Position numbers and translations under genes: made by a program. Positions 10,804 through 20,598 of a DNA stretch of 64,000 nt are shown piece by piece; position 1 is the stretch's first letter; each line of letters opens with the position of its first letter. The stretch covers positions 1,822,501 to 1,886,500 of the forward strand of contig NZ_CP067977.1 in the NCBI RefSeq assembly GCF_016656965.1. Reading direction: 5' to 3'. The notes under the pieces are model-generated. The model saw nothing but the letters and a program-made list of their open reading frames with translations. It had not been told where the DNA came from and searched no databases. The stretch is from Brevundimonas vitisensis. Lineage in GTDB: Bacteria > Pseudomonadota > Alphaproteobacteria > Caulobacterales > Caulobacteraceae.

Positions 10804-11871
10804 TCAGCCGAACTCCGCCTCCAGGTCCGCCAGGCGGGCGGCCTGGTCCTCGGCGATCAGAGCGTTCAGCAGGGGGTCGATGTCCCCCTCCAGGATCTGG
10901 GGCAGGCTGTGCAGGGACAGGCCGATGCGGTGGTCGGTCACGCGGCCTTGCGGGAAATTATAGGTGCGGATGCGTTCGGACCGGTCGCCCGAGCCGACCT
11001 GGGACTTGCGCGCGTCCGAACGGGCATTGTCCTTCATCTGGCGCTGCATGTCGTAGAGCCGCACGCGCAGGTTCTTCATCGCCTTGTCGCGGTTGACGTG
11101 CTGGGACTTCTCCGACGACGTCACCACGATGCCGGACGGGAAATGGGTGATCCGCACGGCCGAGTCGGTCTTGTTGACGTGCTGCCCGCCCGAGCCGGAG
11201 GCCCGGAAGGTGTCGATGCGGATGTCCTTGTCCTGGATGTCGATCTCGACGTCCTCGACCTCGGGCAGGACCGCGACCGTGGCGGCCGAGGTGTGGATGC
11301 GCCCTTGCGCCTCCGTCGTCGGCACACGCTGGACCCGGTGCACGCCGCTTTCGAACTTCAGCCGGCCGAACACGCCGTCGCCGGTGACGGTGGCGATGAT
11401 TTCCTTGTAGCCCCCGGCCTCGCCCTCGGTGGCGCTGTCGACCTCGACCCGCCAGCCGCGCGTGGAGGCATAGCGCGAGTACATCCGGAACAGGTCGCCG
11501 GCGAACAGGGCCGCTTCGTCCCCGCCGGTCCCGGCCCGGACTTCCAGCACGGCGCTGGCATTTTCATCGGCATCGCGCGGGGCCAGCAGCAGGGCCACCT
11601 CGCGCTCCATCTCCGGCAGACGATCGCCCAGGGCCCGCAGTTCCTCCGACGCCATCTCGGCCATTTCGGGATCGGTCGACATGACCTCCAGATCGGCCAT
11701 CTCGGCTCGCGCTCGCGCCAGGGCCATGACCGCGTCGGCCACCGGCTTCATCTCCGAATGCTCTTTCGACAGGCGCACGATCTCCTGCCCGTCCGTGGCC
11801 GCGCCCATGCGCGCCTCCACCTGGTGGAAGCGGTCGAGAACCTGATCGAGCCGGGCCTGGGGCAGTCGCAA
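10804..11871 (-). CDS. prfA: Peptide chain release factor 1
   Basis: Recognises UAA and UAG and triggers peptide release on the ribosome. The 355 residues have the RF1 layout: a helical N-domain, then [15 protein letters not shown] holding the PxT stop-codon motif (P184-T-T186), then [15 protein letters not shown] with the catalytic GGQ at 228-230. A PxT rather than an SPF motif distinguishes RF1 from RF2. The only plausible start is TTG at 11869-11871, with a weak ribosome site; an in-frame TAA lies about 37 bases upstream. The GGQ Gln should be methylated by the PrmC encoded 2 kb away. Gene order differs from the common prfA-prmC pair, because MOSC and yihY lie between. Confidence 0.96.
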   Translation of the reverse strand: MRLPQARLDQVLDRFHQVEARMGAATDGQEIVRLSKEHSEMKPVADAVMALARARAEMADLEVMSTDPEMAEMASEELRALGDRLPEMEREVALLLAPRDADENASAVLEVRAGTGGDEAALFAGDLFRMYSRYASTRGWRVEVDSATEGEAGGYKEIIATVTGDGVFGRLKFESGVHRVQRVPTTEAQGRIHTSAATVAVLPEVEDVEIDIQDKDIRIDTFRASGSGGQHVNKTDSAVRITHFPSGIVVTSSEKSQHVNRDKAMKNLRVRLYDMQRQMKDNARSDARKSQVGSGDRSERIRTYNFPQGRVTDHRIGLSLHSLPQILEGDIDPLLNALIAEDQAARLADLEAEFG

Positions 11872-12054
11872 GGGCAGAATATCCGTGATGATCGAAGGGC
11901 CGGACCCTTAAAGGGAAATCGGCGCGGAGGCGAGGTCTGAGGGCGGTGCCGGGATCGTGATCGGGCGGCAGACCCCGATAACAACCGCGTCAGCCGCCTG
12001 ATACCTCCGGCGCAGCATGGCTATCTTGTGCGGCGGACCTAGGGAGGGCCGACC

Positions 12055-12705
12055 ATGTTTGATGCCGACCGTATGCCACCTGCCGGGCCGACCGATCCGG
12101 CCATGGACCCCCAATCCAGCGTCGCCAGACTGTGCGCGATCTATGATCCCCTGCTGACCGACCCTGAGTTCGCCCTGTCGCCCCGCGCGGAGCAGGAGCT
12201 GAAGGGCCTGGCCGCCATATTCGACCTGGATTCCGCGCGGCGGGCCTGCGAGGTCTGGACCGATCTCCGGCCTGTGCTGACCCGCCATTCGCCCGCTCGG
12301 CGCGAACAACCGACCGCAGAACATGACGGGTCTCTCTCGCTGACGCTGATGGTGGTCGAGGACGATCCGGAAATGGCGGCCGACCTGACCGATGTCCTGA
12401 CCGAGGCCGGGCACCGCATCATCGGCCCCTTCCACAGCGCCGAGGCCGCCGAGGTGTCCGCCGCCCTGCATCCGGTCGATCTGGCCCTGCTGGACGTCAA
12501 TCTGTCGGGCCGCCAGAGCGGTGTCGCCCTGGCCCGCACGCTGAAAGACCGCTGGGGGGTGGCCAGCCTGTTCCTGTCGGGCGACGTCACCGCGACGGCC
12601 CGCGCCGCCGACCAGGCCGAGGCCATACTGATCAAGCCCTTCAGCGGGCGCGAAGTGCTGGACGCCGTCGCCCGGGTCTGGCGGGGGATCGAGGTCCGTC
12701 GCTGA
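12055..12705 (+). CDS. Response regulator with an uncharacterised N-terminal region
   Basis: A 216-residue protein. The receiver domain fills about 96-212, with acidic pocket E102-D103-D104, phospho-acceptor D147 (LLDVNLSG), S175 and K194 (IKPFS). The receiver is C-terminal and has no output domain after it. The first 95 residues include a helical stretch (RLCAIYDPLLTDPEF ... RRACEVWTDL) that I do not recognise. The start is supported by GGGAGG 9 bases upstream. No kinase is adjacent. The layout recalls single-domain receivers used in phosphorelays, with the N-terminal region possibly binding a partner, but the pathway is unknown. Confidence 0.85.
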   Translation: MFDADRMPPAGPTDPAMDPQSSVARLCAIYDPLLTDPEFALSPRAEQELKGLAAIFDLDSARRACEVWTDLRPVLTRHSPARREQPTAEHDGSLSLTLMVVEDDPEMAADLTDVLTEAGHRIIGPFHSAEAAEVSAALHPVDLALLDVNLSGRQSGVALARTLKDRWGVASLFLSGDVTATARAADQAEAILIKPFSGREVLDAVARVWRGIEVRR

Positions 12706-12812
12706 GCGTTCCATCGCCGCCGCGATCGACAGCCATGCTATTGGCGGCTGACAGTTAAATTCGGCTGCGGCGGGCTGCGTCTGTGAGCTAAGGGTCGATT
12801 TTCGGGGGCTCG

Positions 12813-13592
12813 ATGGACACCTTCTTCCTGTTTCTGCTGGTCGGCCTTTTGGCCCAGGCCGTGGATGGTGCCTTGGGCATGGCTTACGGCGTGATTTCGT
12901 CCTCGGTCCTGCTGGCCCTGGGCGTGCCCCCGGCCATGGCCTCGGCCAGCACCCACGGGGCCGAGGTCTTCACCACCGCCGCCTCGGCCGGCAGCCACGT
13001 CTGGCACAAGAACATCGACTGGCGGCTGTTCGTGCCCCTGGCCATCGCCGGGGTGATCGGCGGCTGCCTGGGGGCCTATGTCCTGACCGGCATCGAGGGC
13101 AACGTCATCAAGCCCTTCGTCATCGCCTATCTGGCCCTGATCGGCGTCTATATCCTGTGGCGGGCGAGCCATGACATCCGCCCCCGGCGCATTCCGACCT
13201 GGTTCGTCGGGCCCCTGGGCGTGATCGGCGGCTTTTTCGACGCCATCGGCGGGGGCGGCTGGGGCCCCACCGTGACCTCGACCCTGGTCGGCGCCGGTCA
13301 GGACCCACGCCGCGCGATCGGCACGGTCAATACGGCGGAGTTCTTTCTGACCGTCGCCATCTCGGCCACCTTCGTCTGGGCCATCCTTACCGGCCACTGG
13401 AGCGAGGCCGGGGCGCTGGAGAACCACGCCGCCGCCATTGCGGGCCTGGTCGCCGGCGGCCTGATCGCCGCCCCCTTCGCCGGCCTCATCACCAAGCGGG
13501 TGCCGCGCCGGGCCCTGACCTATGCAGTCGGTGGCCTCCTGATCTTTCTGTCCCTGTTCCAGGGGGCCCAGCTGGCGGGGCTGATCGGCTGA
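12813..13592 (+). CDS. Sulfite exporter TauE/SafE family permease
   Basis: A 259-residue inner-membrane protein of the TSUP family (TauE/SafE, formerly DUF81), predicted to move sulfite, sulfonates or other small organic anions. Two homologous halves are visible: residues 1-100 with the DGALGMAYGV motif, and residues 135-259 with the matching GGFFDAIGGGGWGPTV, giving about 8 membrane helices. The duplication and the Gly-rich first helices are the family signature. It starts at ATG 12813 behind GGGGG and is flanked by no sulfur genes, so the substrate is open. It ends 4 bases before the convergent GST. Confidence 0.92.
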   Translation: MDTFFLFLLVGLLAQAVDGALGMAYGVISSSVLLALGVPPAMASASTHGAEVFTTAASAGSHVWHKNIDWRLFVPLAIAGVIGGCLGAYVLTGIEGNVIKPFVIAYLALIGVYILWRASHDIRPRRIPTWFVGPLGVIGGFFDAIGGGGWGPTVTSTLVGAGQDPRRAIGTVNTAEFFLTVAISATFVWAILTGHWSEAGALENHAAAIAGLVAGGLIAAPFAGLITKRVPRRALTYAVGGLLIFLSLFQGAQLAGLIG

Positions 13593-13596
13593 TCGA

Positions 13597-14205
13597 TCAG
13601 GCCGGCCGGGTGTCGATGAAGCTGGCCCGAGCCTCCAGCGTCTGGCTGAGGGCCACCAGGCCCGGCCGGCCCGTGCGCCAGTCGTAGTCGGGATGACGGA
13701 AACCGATCCAGGCCACGGCCACCCCGGCGGTGATTCCGCCCAGGTCCAGCGAATCGGCCGCGATATCTCCCGACTGAACCGCCGCCTCCATGGCATCCAG
13801 GGCCCGGCCCATGTTCAGGGTCCAGCGATCGATCCAGGAGGGCGAACGCTCCTGCTCGGGACGGCGCTTCTCCAGCACCAGCTTGACCCCCATTTCCAGC
13901 GCCGCCGAACCCAGGGTCTCCATCCGCCGCACCCGCAGCCGATCGGCTCGATCCTGTGGCAACAGGCCAGGCCCCTCGCCCAGCCCGTCCAGATAGTCGC
14001 AGATCAGCGGGCTGTCGGTGATCGGCAGGCCGTCTTCGGCGATCAGGGTGGGCACCTGAACCACCGGATTGGTGGCCAGCAGCTCGGGCGCATTGGCATA
14101 GGGATCGACCGCGATCTCCTCGACCCGCGCGGCCAGCCCCTTTTCGCGGATCACGATCCGGCATTTGCGAGCGAAGGGGGACGGGGTGGTGATGTAGAGT
14201 TTCAT
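13597..14205 (-). CDS. Glutathione S-transferase family protein
   Basis: A 202-residue cytosolic GST-fold protein. The N-terminal thioredoxin-like domain (about 1-75) starts MKLYITTPSPFARKCRIVI and contains the cis-proline turn QVPTLI and the glutathione-binding DSPLICDYLD. The all-helical C-terminal domain follows (about 85-200). The Ser/Pro-rich active-site loop (TTPSPFARK) fits bacterial GSTs that use Ser or Cys rather than Tyr. Substrate unknown. It is transcribed alone, with a 203-base gap upstream in which I see nothing specific. Confidence 0.9.
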   Translation of the reverse strand: MKLYITTPSPFARKCRIVIREKGLAARVEEIAVDPYANAPELLATNPVVQVPTLIAEDGLPITDSPLICDYLDGLGEGPGLLPQDRADRLRVRRMETLGSAALEMGVKLVLEKRRPEQERSPSWIDRWTLNMGRALDAMEAAVQSGDIAADSLDLGGITAGVAVAWIGFRHPDYDWRTGRPGLVALSQTLEARASFIDTRPA

Positions 14206-14408
14206 GGGACCGATCAGGGATGAGGTTGGAGGGCGTCCAAGACGCGCGGTCGCCCCCGCGGACTATGCTGCCGAATACAATGGGTCGTCACGGCCAAATC
14301 GTATCGGGCGTGACGGCTACCTGCCATCGCCAGACAGGATCGTACGTCACTCACCCCCGGGATGGTTCAGGTCTCGACGATGCGGCACCGCTTGGGGCCG
14401 GTGGTGCC

Positions 14409-15554
14409 CTATTCCGCCGCCGCCAGGCCCACCGCCTCGGCCGCTCGCGCGGCATTCAGTTCGGCCGCCTTTTCTTCGACGCGGGCGACGATCTCGTCGA
14501 TCATGCCGTCATTGGCCTGTTTGTGAGCGATCTTGCCGTTCAGATAGATCATGCCCGCCCCCTTGCCGCCGCCGGTGAAGCCGACGTCGGTATAGAGGGC
14601 CTCGCCCGGTCCGTTCACGACACAGCCGATGATCGACAGGCTGAGCGGCGTCGAGATATGGGCCAGCTTTTCTTCCAGCACGGCGACCGTCTCGATCACA
14701 TTGAACCCCTGCCGGGCACAGGACGGGCAGGCGATGATGTTGACGCCCCGGTGACGCAGACCCAGCGACTTCAGGATGTCGAACCCGACCTTGATCTCCT
14801 CGACCGGGTCGGCGGCCAGGCTGACCCGGATGGTATCGCCGATCCCGGCCCACAGCATATTGCCCAGGCCGATGGCCGACTTGATGGTGCCGGACCGCAG
14901 CGGCCCTGCCTCGGTCACGCCCAGGTGCAGCGGGCAGTCGATCGCCTCGGCCAGCTGCTGATAGGCGGCCACCGTCAGGAAGGGGTCGGACGCCTTCACC
15001 GAGATCTTGAACTCGTGGAAGTCGTGATCCTGCAGGATCCGGGCGTGGTTCAGGGCGCTCTCGACCATGGCCTCGGGGCAGGGCTCGCCGTATTTTTCCA
15101 GCAGTTCGCGTTCCAGCGACCCGGCATTCACCCCGATCCGCATCGAACAGCCATGGTCCTTGGCGGCCTGGACCACGTCGCGCACGCGCGCGGCATTGCC
15201 GATATTGCCGGGATTGATCCGCAGACAGGCGGCGCCCGCCTCGGCCGCCTCGATGCCGCGCCGGTAGTGAAAGTGGATGTCGGCGACCAGGGGCACGCGC
15301 GCCTCGCGGGCGATGGTGCGGAAGGCGGCGGTGGAGTCCTCGTCCGGGCAGGAGACGCGCACGATGTCGGCCCCCGCCTCTTCCAGCTGGCGGATCTGAT
15401 CGATCGTCGCCGCCGCATCCGTGGTCGGGGTGTTGGTCATGGACTGGACGCTGATCGGCGCCCCGCCGCCCACCTCCACGCTGCCGACGCGGATCTTGCG
15501 GCTGATGCGGCGTTCGATGTGCCGCCAGGGTCGGATATGGGAATGATCGCTCAT
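14409..15554 (-). CDS. ispG: 4-hydroxy-3-methylbut-2-en-1-yl diphosphate synthase (flavodoxin)
   Basis: Penultimate enzyme of the MEP isoprenoid pathway. It is a [4Fe-4S] enzyme that converts MEcPP to HMBPP using reduced flavodoxin or ferredoxin. From ATG 15554 it is 381 residues. A TIM barrel starts at the [10 protein letters not shown] region, and the C-terminal cluster domain carries C276-P-S-C279, C311 and E318, the four cluster ligands. The open frame extends four codons upstream to a TTG; ATG 15554 gives the more natural MSDHSH start. It lies directly downstream of rodZ on the same strand (79 bases), a pairing also found in enterobacteria. Confidence 0.97.
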   Translation of the reverse strand: MSDHSHIRPWRHIERRISRKIRVGSVEVGGGAPISVQSMTNTPTTDAAATIDQIRQLEEAGADIVRVSCPDEDSTAAFRTIAREARVPLVADIHFHYRRGIEAAEAGAACLRINPGNIGNAARVRDVVQAAKDHGCSMRIGVNAGSLERELLEKYGEPCPEAMVESALNHARILQDHDFHEFKISVKASDPFLTVAAYQQLAEAIDCPLHLGVTEAGPLRSGTIKSAIGLGNMLWAGIGDTIRVSLAADPVEEIKVGFDILKSLGLRHRGVNIIACPSCARQGFNVIETVAVLEEKLAHISTPLSLSIIGCVVNGPGEALYTDVGFTGGGKGAGMIYLNGKIAHKQANDGMIDEIVARVEEKAAELNAARAAEAVGLAAAE

Positions 15555-15633
15555 GTCAGCCGACAAGATAGGCGCTGATCGACGACAAGACCACGACCAA
15601 GGGCGACACCATCGTCCCGGTCGGCAAAAAGCC

Positions 15634-16722
15634 TCAGCCCCCGGTGGTCTCGGCCATGGCCTGACGGGTGTCCACCAGAACCTCTGCTGCGGCCTGGCGG
15701 GCGGCCTCGGTCCGCAGGGCCACCTCGGCGGCGGCCTGACGGGCCAGGTCCTGGGCCCGGTTGTTCAGCTGGGCCAGCGGGGTCAGCGCCTGTTCCAGCA
15801 TGCCGCCGTGCTCGCCGTTCAGATAGACGTCGAAGGCCGTGGGATCGGACACATCCACCACCGCCTGGACCCCGATCGGAGCGCGCCAGGCCTCGCCGGC
15901 CGCCAGCTGGCGGGCGAACAGGACACGGCCGTCGGACATGCGGACCACGATGCCGGCGGCCTTGCGCGCCTGGATCACCACCTGCGAGGCCGTGGCCGCC
16001 GCGCCATAGACGGCACCGCGCGGGTTGAAGGCCTTCTGCACCGGCGGCGCATTGGCGGCCAGGGCGGCAGCCGCGACGGCGGCGGGATCATTGGGGTCGA
16101 CACCGGTCAGCTGGGCCTCCAGCCCCGGGGTGACATAGAGGGCGGGGGTGGTCTGGTCCGGCGGGGCGGGCTGGGGGCCACTGAGGCGCACCAGGCCTTC
16201 CTGGCCGGGAACGGCGCCCAGGGTCCAGCTTTCGGGCGTCGAGACGATGTCCGAGGGCTGCACCGTGCGGATCAGGCTGACCCGCTGGAACACGTTCCAG
16301 CCGATGATGGCCACGGCCAGCAGGGCGATCACCCCGATGACGCGCGGCGAATAGCGTTTGACCTCTTCGAAGGCGACGCCGACCGGTGCCTGCAGCGGCA
16401 CGGACGGGTCGGGGCTTTCGCGCTTGAACCGCTCGACGGCCAATTGCTCGTCCAGGCCCAGGGCGGCCGCATAGGAGCGGACATAGCCGATCGAAAAGAC
16501 CCGCGAAGGCAGGATCGACCAGTCGTTCTGTTCCAGAGCGGTCAGATAGCGGACATGGACCCGCGTCAGGGTCGACAGCTCGGCCAGGGACCGGTCGGAG
16601 CGTTCGCGCGCGCTGCGCAGGGCATCTCCCAGAGTCGCGGCGTCCGTGACGGGAGGCACAGGGTCCTTCCAGTCGGGATGTGCCCGAAACTCGTCGGGGA
16701 TGTTCCCCGTATCCAGCGCCAT
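15634..16722 (-). CDS. rodZ: RodZ-like cytoskeletal membrane protein
   Basis: A 362-residue bitopic membrane protein. The cytoplasmic N-terminal helix-turn-helix domain of the RodZ/HTH_25 type spans about 30-100 ([20 protein letters not shown] ... SYAAALGL). One membrane helix is at about 128-145 ([18 protein letters not shown]). The periplasmic part has a Pro/Ala linker and a C-terminal DUF4115-like beta domain near 255-325. RodZ links MreB filaments to the envelope elongation machinery. The neighbouring ispG supports the call. I start at ATG 16722. The frame is open to 16854, but those 44 residues look unlike RodZ. A perfect DnaA box lies 118 bases upstream of this start. Confidence 0.88.
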   Translation of the reverse strand: MALDTGNIPDEFRAHPDWKDPVPPVTDAATLGDALRSARERSDRSLAELSTLTRVHVRYLTALEQNDWSILPSRVFSIGYVRSYAAALGLDEQLAVERFKRESPDPSVPLQAPVGVAFEEVKRYSPRVIGVIALLAVAIIGWNVFQRVSLIRTVQPSDIVSTPESWTLGAVPGQEGLVRLSGPQPAPPDQTTPALYVTPGLEAQLTGVDPNDPAAVAAAALAANAPPVQKAFNPRGAVYGAAATASQVVIQARKAAGIVVRMSDGRVLFARQLAAGEAWRAPIGVQAVVDVSDPTAFDVYLNGEHGGMLEQALTPLAQLNNRAQDLARQAAAEVALRTEAARQAAAEVLVDTRQAMAETTGG

Positions 16723-16840
16723 GACGCCTGACCCTATACTCGGCACGGCCTGCGAAGCGGGTGCCGTACTCAACCGAGGACCGTTTACCAAACTTGGGTG
16801 ACGGTTCTCGCCTCCCCCCGGAGGAATACCGAACGCGTCT

Positions 16841-16849
16841 TGTGGATAA
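16841..16849 (-). promoter_or_regulatory. Perfect DnaA box consensus upstream of rodZ
   Basis: TGTGGATAA on the plus strand, i.e. TTATCCACA on the minus strand. This is the strong consensus DnaA box and lies in the gap between ptsP and rodZ. It could let DnaA regulate rodZ (and ispG), or be chance: a 9-mer with this AT content is rare in such GC-rich DNA. Confidence 0.55.
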
Positions 16850-16906
16850 CTCATAAGGGTCGCCCGTTCAACGGTTTGTTAAGCCTGAATCCCGCTGCGG
16901 GACGGC

Positions 16907-19204
16907 TCAGACGGCGACGTTCAACTTCCGGGCCAGAGATTCCAGTTCATTGCGGATCGATCCGGCGGACGATCCCAGCAGGGCCGCCATGCCGCGCCGG
17001 GCCGCAGGCAGGTCGGTGGACAGGATCATGCGCTTGACCGGCCCCACACCCCCCGCCGGGGCCGACAGGCGCGTAAAGCCCAGGGTCAACAGCGCAAAGG
17101 CCTCGAGCGGACGCCCGGCCAGCTCGCCACAGACCGACACGGGGGTGCCCGTCTCCAGGCATTTCTTCTGGATCTCGGCCAGGGCGCGCAGGGCAGGCGG
17201 CGACATCGGGTCGTACCGGTCCGAGACCAGCGGATTGGTCCGGTCGGCGGCGAACATGTATTGCAGCAGGTCGTTGGTCCCGATCGAGACGAAGTCGGTC
17301 AGCGGCAGCAGGGCATCCAGATGCCACAGCAGGGACGGACATTCGATCATGGCCCCGACCCGCAGCAGGGCCGGCAGGGCCCGCCCCCGGCGCCGCGCCC
17401 ATTCGCATTCGATGTCCACCAGCTCCCGCCCGGCGCGGAACTCGTCCACCGTGGCGATCATCGGGAACATGACCCGCAGCTCCCGCCCCGCGCCCGCCGC
17501 CAGCAGGGCCCGCAACTGCATCCGCAGCAGGGCCGGACGGTCCAGGCCCAGGCGGATCGCCCGCCGCCCCAGGGCCGGGTTCTCCTCCCGCTCCGATTCC
17601 AGATAGGGCAGGACCTTGTCCCCCCCGATGTCCAGGGTGCGGAAGGTGACGGGCCGGTCGCCCGCCGCATCCAGCACCAGTTTGTACAGCGCCGTCTGGG
17701 TGTTCAGACGCGGCAGTTCCTCCGACACCATGAACTGGAATTCGGTGCGGAACAGGCCGATCCCCTCGGCGCCCGTCTCGTCCAGGTTCTCCAGATCGAC
17801 GGCCAGTCCCGCATTGGTCAGCAGGGTGATCCGGGTGCCGTCGGCGGTGACGGCGGGCACATCGCGCAGCTTGGCGAACTCGGCCTGGCGCTGGTCGCGC
17901 ACGGCCATCCGCGACTGGGCCGAATCCAGCATATCGGGCCGGGGCCGCAGATGGGCCTCGCCCGTCTCGCCGTCGACGATGACCAGATCACCTTCGCTGA
18001 GCCGGTCGCGCACCCCCATCAGACGCCCGACGCACGGGATTTGCAGCGCCCGGGCCACGATGGCGGCATGGCTGGCGGCCGAGCCCTCCTCCAGCAGCAG
18101 GCCTCTCAGCTTGTCGCGGGGATATTCCAGCAGGTCCGCCGGCCCCAGGTTCCGCGCCACCAGAATGGCGTCGTCCGGCAGGTCCCGCTCGCCCGGACGG
18201 TCGCCCGCCATGACCCGCAGCAGCCGGTTGGCCAGGTCCTCGAAGTCGTGCAGCCGTTCCTTGATGTAGGGGTCGCGCGCCTTGGCGAAGCGGGCGCGGT
18301 GTTCGTTCCGGACCCGGTCCACCGCCGCCTCGGCCGTCAGGCCCGAGCGCACCGCCTCCTCCAGCGACCGGTTCCAGCCCCGGTCATCGGCGAACATCCG
18401 ATAGGTTTCCAGCACCTCGAACGACTGGCCCGCCAGCTTGCCCTGGCCGCCGTCCAGCATGGCGTCGATGCTAGCTTTCAGCGCGGCCAGCGAGTCCTTC
18501 AGCCGGACCTCCTCGGCCACCGGATCGTCCGACAGCAGCCGCTCGGGCGGCAGGGGCGCCTCGTGCAGCACCACATGGCCAAACGCCAGACCTTCGGCGA
18601 ACCGCTGGCCCTTCAGCCGTTCGGGACGGTGCGGGGCCACCTCAACATCGCGCAGCTCGTCCTGGGCCAGCAGCTCGCCCGAGGCGACCGTCTCGGCCAG
18701 GACCATGGCGATGGTCTGGATGTCCTCGACCTCGTCCTCGTCATAGCGGCGCTCGGCCCGGTTCTGCACGACCAGGACGCCGATGGCCCGCCCGCCGCGC
18801 AGCAGGGGCGCCCCCAGAAAGGCGTGATAGGGGTCTTCGCCCGTCTCCGGCCGATACGAGAAGCTGGGATGGCTGGGCGCGTCCGACAGGCTGATCGGCT
18901 GGGCCATCCGGGCCACCTCGCCGACCAGACCCTCGCCGGGACGCAGGCGGGTGGCGTGGACAGCCTGGGGGTTCAGCCCCTGGGTGGCGAACAGCTCCAG
19001 CTCGCCCGAGCCGCGCCGCAGATAGATGGAGCAGACCTCGGCCACCATCGACTGGGCGATGGTCCGCACGACCGTATCCAGCCGCTCCTGGGCCGGACCG
19101 CCCCCGGCCATGGCCTCGCGGATCTGGCGCAGGAGGTTTCTGGGCCCCCTCGTCGTCAATCCGCCGCCTTTCAGCATGGCCTCTCCCGTTCGCGACCCAT
19201 CCAT
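16907..19204 (-). CDS. ptsP: Phosphoenolpyruvate-protein phosphotransferase PtsP (EI-Ntr)
   Basis: First enzyme of the nitrogen phosphotransferase system: it autophosphorylates from PEP and passes phosphate to NPr and then EIIA-Ntr, a regulatory rather than sugar-uptake chain. The 765 residues start with a GAF domain (about 25-165; glutamine sensing in studied homologues), followed by the EI N-terminal domain. The phospho-histidine domain contains EEGSAASHAAIVARALQIP, with the catalytic His. A C-terminal PEP-binding TIM barrel contains the family motif VCGELAGRP with its Cys. It lies 64 bases after lysC on the same strand, an arrangement common in alphaproteobacteria. NPr and EIIA-Ntr are not in the window. 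Confidence 0.96.
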   Translation of the reverse strand: MDGSRTGEAMLKGGGLTTRGPRNLLRQIREAMAGGGPAQERLDTVVRTIAQSMVAEVCSIYLRRGSGELELFATQGLNPQAVHATRLRPGEGLVGEVARMAQPISLSDAPSHPSFSYRPETGEDPYHAFLGAPLLRGGRAIGVLVVQNRAERRYDEDEVEDIQTIAMVLAETVASGELLAQDELRDVEVAPHRPERLKGQRFAEGLAFGHVVLHEAPLPPERLLSDDPVAEEVRLKDSLAALKASIDAMLDGGQGKLAGQSFEVLETYRMFADDRGWNRSLEEAVRSGLTAEAAVDRVRNEHRARFAKARDPYIKERLHDFEDLANRLLRVMAGDRPGERDLPDDAILVARNLGPADLLEYPRDKLRGLLLEEGSAASHAAIVARALQIPCVGRLMGVRDRLSEGDLVIVDGETGEAHLRPRPDMLDSAQSRMAVRDQRQAEFAKLRDVPAVTADGTRITLLTNAGLAVDLENLDETGAEGIGLFRTEFQFMVSEELPRLNTQTALYKLVLDAAGDRPVTFRTLDIGGDKVLPYLESEREENPALGRRAIRLGLDRPALLRMQLRALLAAGAGRELRVMFPMIATVDEFRAGRELVDIECEWARRRGRALPALLRVGAMIECPSLLWHLDALLPLTDFVSIGTNDLLQYMFAADRTNPLVSDRYDPMSPPALRALAEIQKKCLETGTPVSVCGELAGRPLEAFALLTLGFTRLSAPAGGVGPVKRMILSTDLPAARRGMAALLGSSAGSIRNELESLARKLNVAV

Positions 19205-19268
19205 CGGGTGCCGATGTCGATCATCCTATCCCTATAGGACCGCCAGCCCATAGGCCGAATGCGTGAAC

Positions 19269-20543
19269 TTAAACCCCATCCAGCCCATAGGCCGCGTGCA
19301 GAGCGCGGACGGCCAGTTCGGCATAGGCGGCGTCGATCAGGACGCTGATCTTGATCTCGGAGGTCGAGATGGCCTGGAACTTGACGCCCTTGTCGGCCAG
19401 AGCGCGGAACATGGTCTGGGCGACGCCGGCATGGCTGCGCATGCCCACGCCCACCACCGAGACCTTGGCCACGTCTTCATCGACGCGGATTTCCTCGAAG
19501 CCGATGGCGGTCTGGTGCGTGCGCATCAGTTCAGCGGCGCGGCTGGCGTCGCGGCGACCGGTGGTGAAGGTCAGGTTCACCGTGCCCTCGGTACGGGCCT
19601 GGCTCTGCACGATCATGTCGACATTGACGCTGGCCTCGGCCAGGCGCGTGAAGACGTCGGCAGGGGCGTCGGTGCGGTCCGACAGGCCCAGGAGGGTGAT
19701 CCGGGCCTCGTCGCGGCTCATGGTGACCCCCGACACGATACGTTTTTCCACGATTTCCTCCTCGTCGCAGATCAGGGTGCCGGCACCGGCGGGCAGGTAT
19801 CCGTCCTCGTCGGGTTCGACGAAGCTGGACAGGACGCGCACCGGCACCCGCTTGGCCATGGCCAGTTCGACCGACCGGGTCTGCAGCACCTTGGCCCCCA
19901 GAGAGGCCATTTCCAGCATCTCTTCGTATGAGACGCGGTTCAGCTTGCGGGCCCGGGATTCGATGCGCGGGTCGGTCGTATAGACCCCGTCCACATCGGT
20001 ATAGATGTCGCACGGACAGTTCAGCGCAGCCGCCACGGCCACGGCCGAGGTGTCCGAGCCGCCGCGGCCCAGGGTGGTGATCCGGCCTCCGCGGGTGACG
20101 CCCTGGAACCCCGGCACCACCGCGATCTCTCCGGCGTCCATCGCGGCGCCCAGCACCTCGCCCGGCACGTCCTCGATCCGCGCCCGGCCATGGGCGTCGT
20201 CGGTCAGGATGGGGATCTGCCAGCCCATCCAGCTGCGGGCATTCAGCCCCATGTTGCGCAGGGTCAGGGCCAGCAGGCCCGCCGTCACCTGTTCGCCCGA
20301 GGCGACCACCACATCGTATTCGTCGTCGGACAGGGGCAGTCCGGCCGCTGCGGGTCCCGCCCCGTCGGTCCAGGCCACCAGTTCATTGGTCTTTCCCGCC
20401 ATGGCCGAGACGACGACCGCGACCTGTTTTCCGGCCCGCGCCTCTGCCGCCACGATCCGGGCCGCCCGGCGAATCCGCTCCAGGTCGCCCATCGACGTCC
20501 CGCCGAACTTCAGCACCAGTCGATCTGATGGCATCCGCGTCAT
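19269..20543 (-). CDS. lysC: Aspartate kinase
   Basis: Phosphorylates aspartate, the first step to lysine, threonine, methionine and diaminopimelate. The kinase domain starts with [13 protein letters not shown] and contains the catalytic region around [15 protein letters not shown]. Two C-terminal ACT domains (about 280-345 and 360-424) are where feedback inhibitors bind. With the ATG at 20543 the protein is 424 residues, normal for single-function aspartokinases. ATG 20534 is an equally possible start, and neither has a strong ribosome site. It diverges from ubiG across only about 55 bases. Confidence 0.96.
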   Translation of the reverse strand: MTRMPSDRLVLKFGGTSMGDLERIRRAARIVAAEARAGKQVAVVVSAMAGKTNELVAWTDGAGPAAAGLPLSDDEYDVVVASGEQVTAGLLALTLRNMGLNARSWMGWQIPILTDDAHGRARIEDVPGEVLGAAMDAGEIAVVPGFQGVTRGGRITTLGRGGSDTSAVAVAAALNCPCDIYTDVDGVYTTDPRIESRARKLNRVSYEEMLEMASLGAKVLQTRSVELAMAKRVPVRVLSSFVEPDEDGYLPAGAGTLICDEEEIVEKRIVSGVTMSRDEARITLLGLSDRTDAPADVFTRLAEASVNVDMIVQSQARTEGTVNLTFTTGRRDASRAAELMRTHQTAIGFEEIRVDEDVAKVSVVGVGMRSHAGVAQTMFRALADKGVKFQAISTSEIKISVLIDAAYAELAVRALHAAYGLDGV

Positions 20544-20598
20544 CGTGGCGAGCCGCTCCGTCTTGCATGAAGGGGCCCGCCGGTTCATCCCTCGGCCC

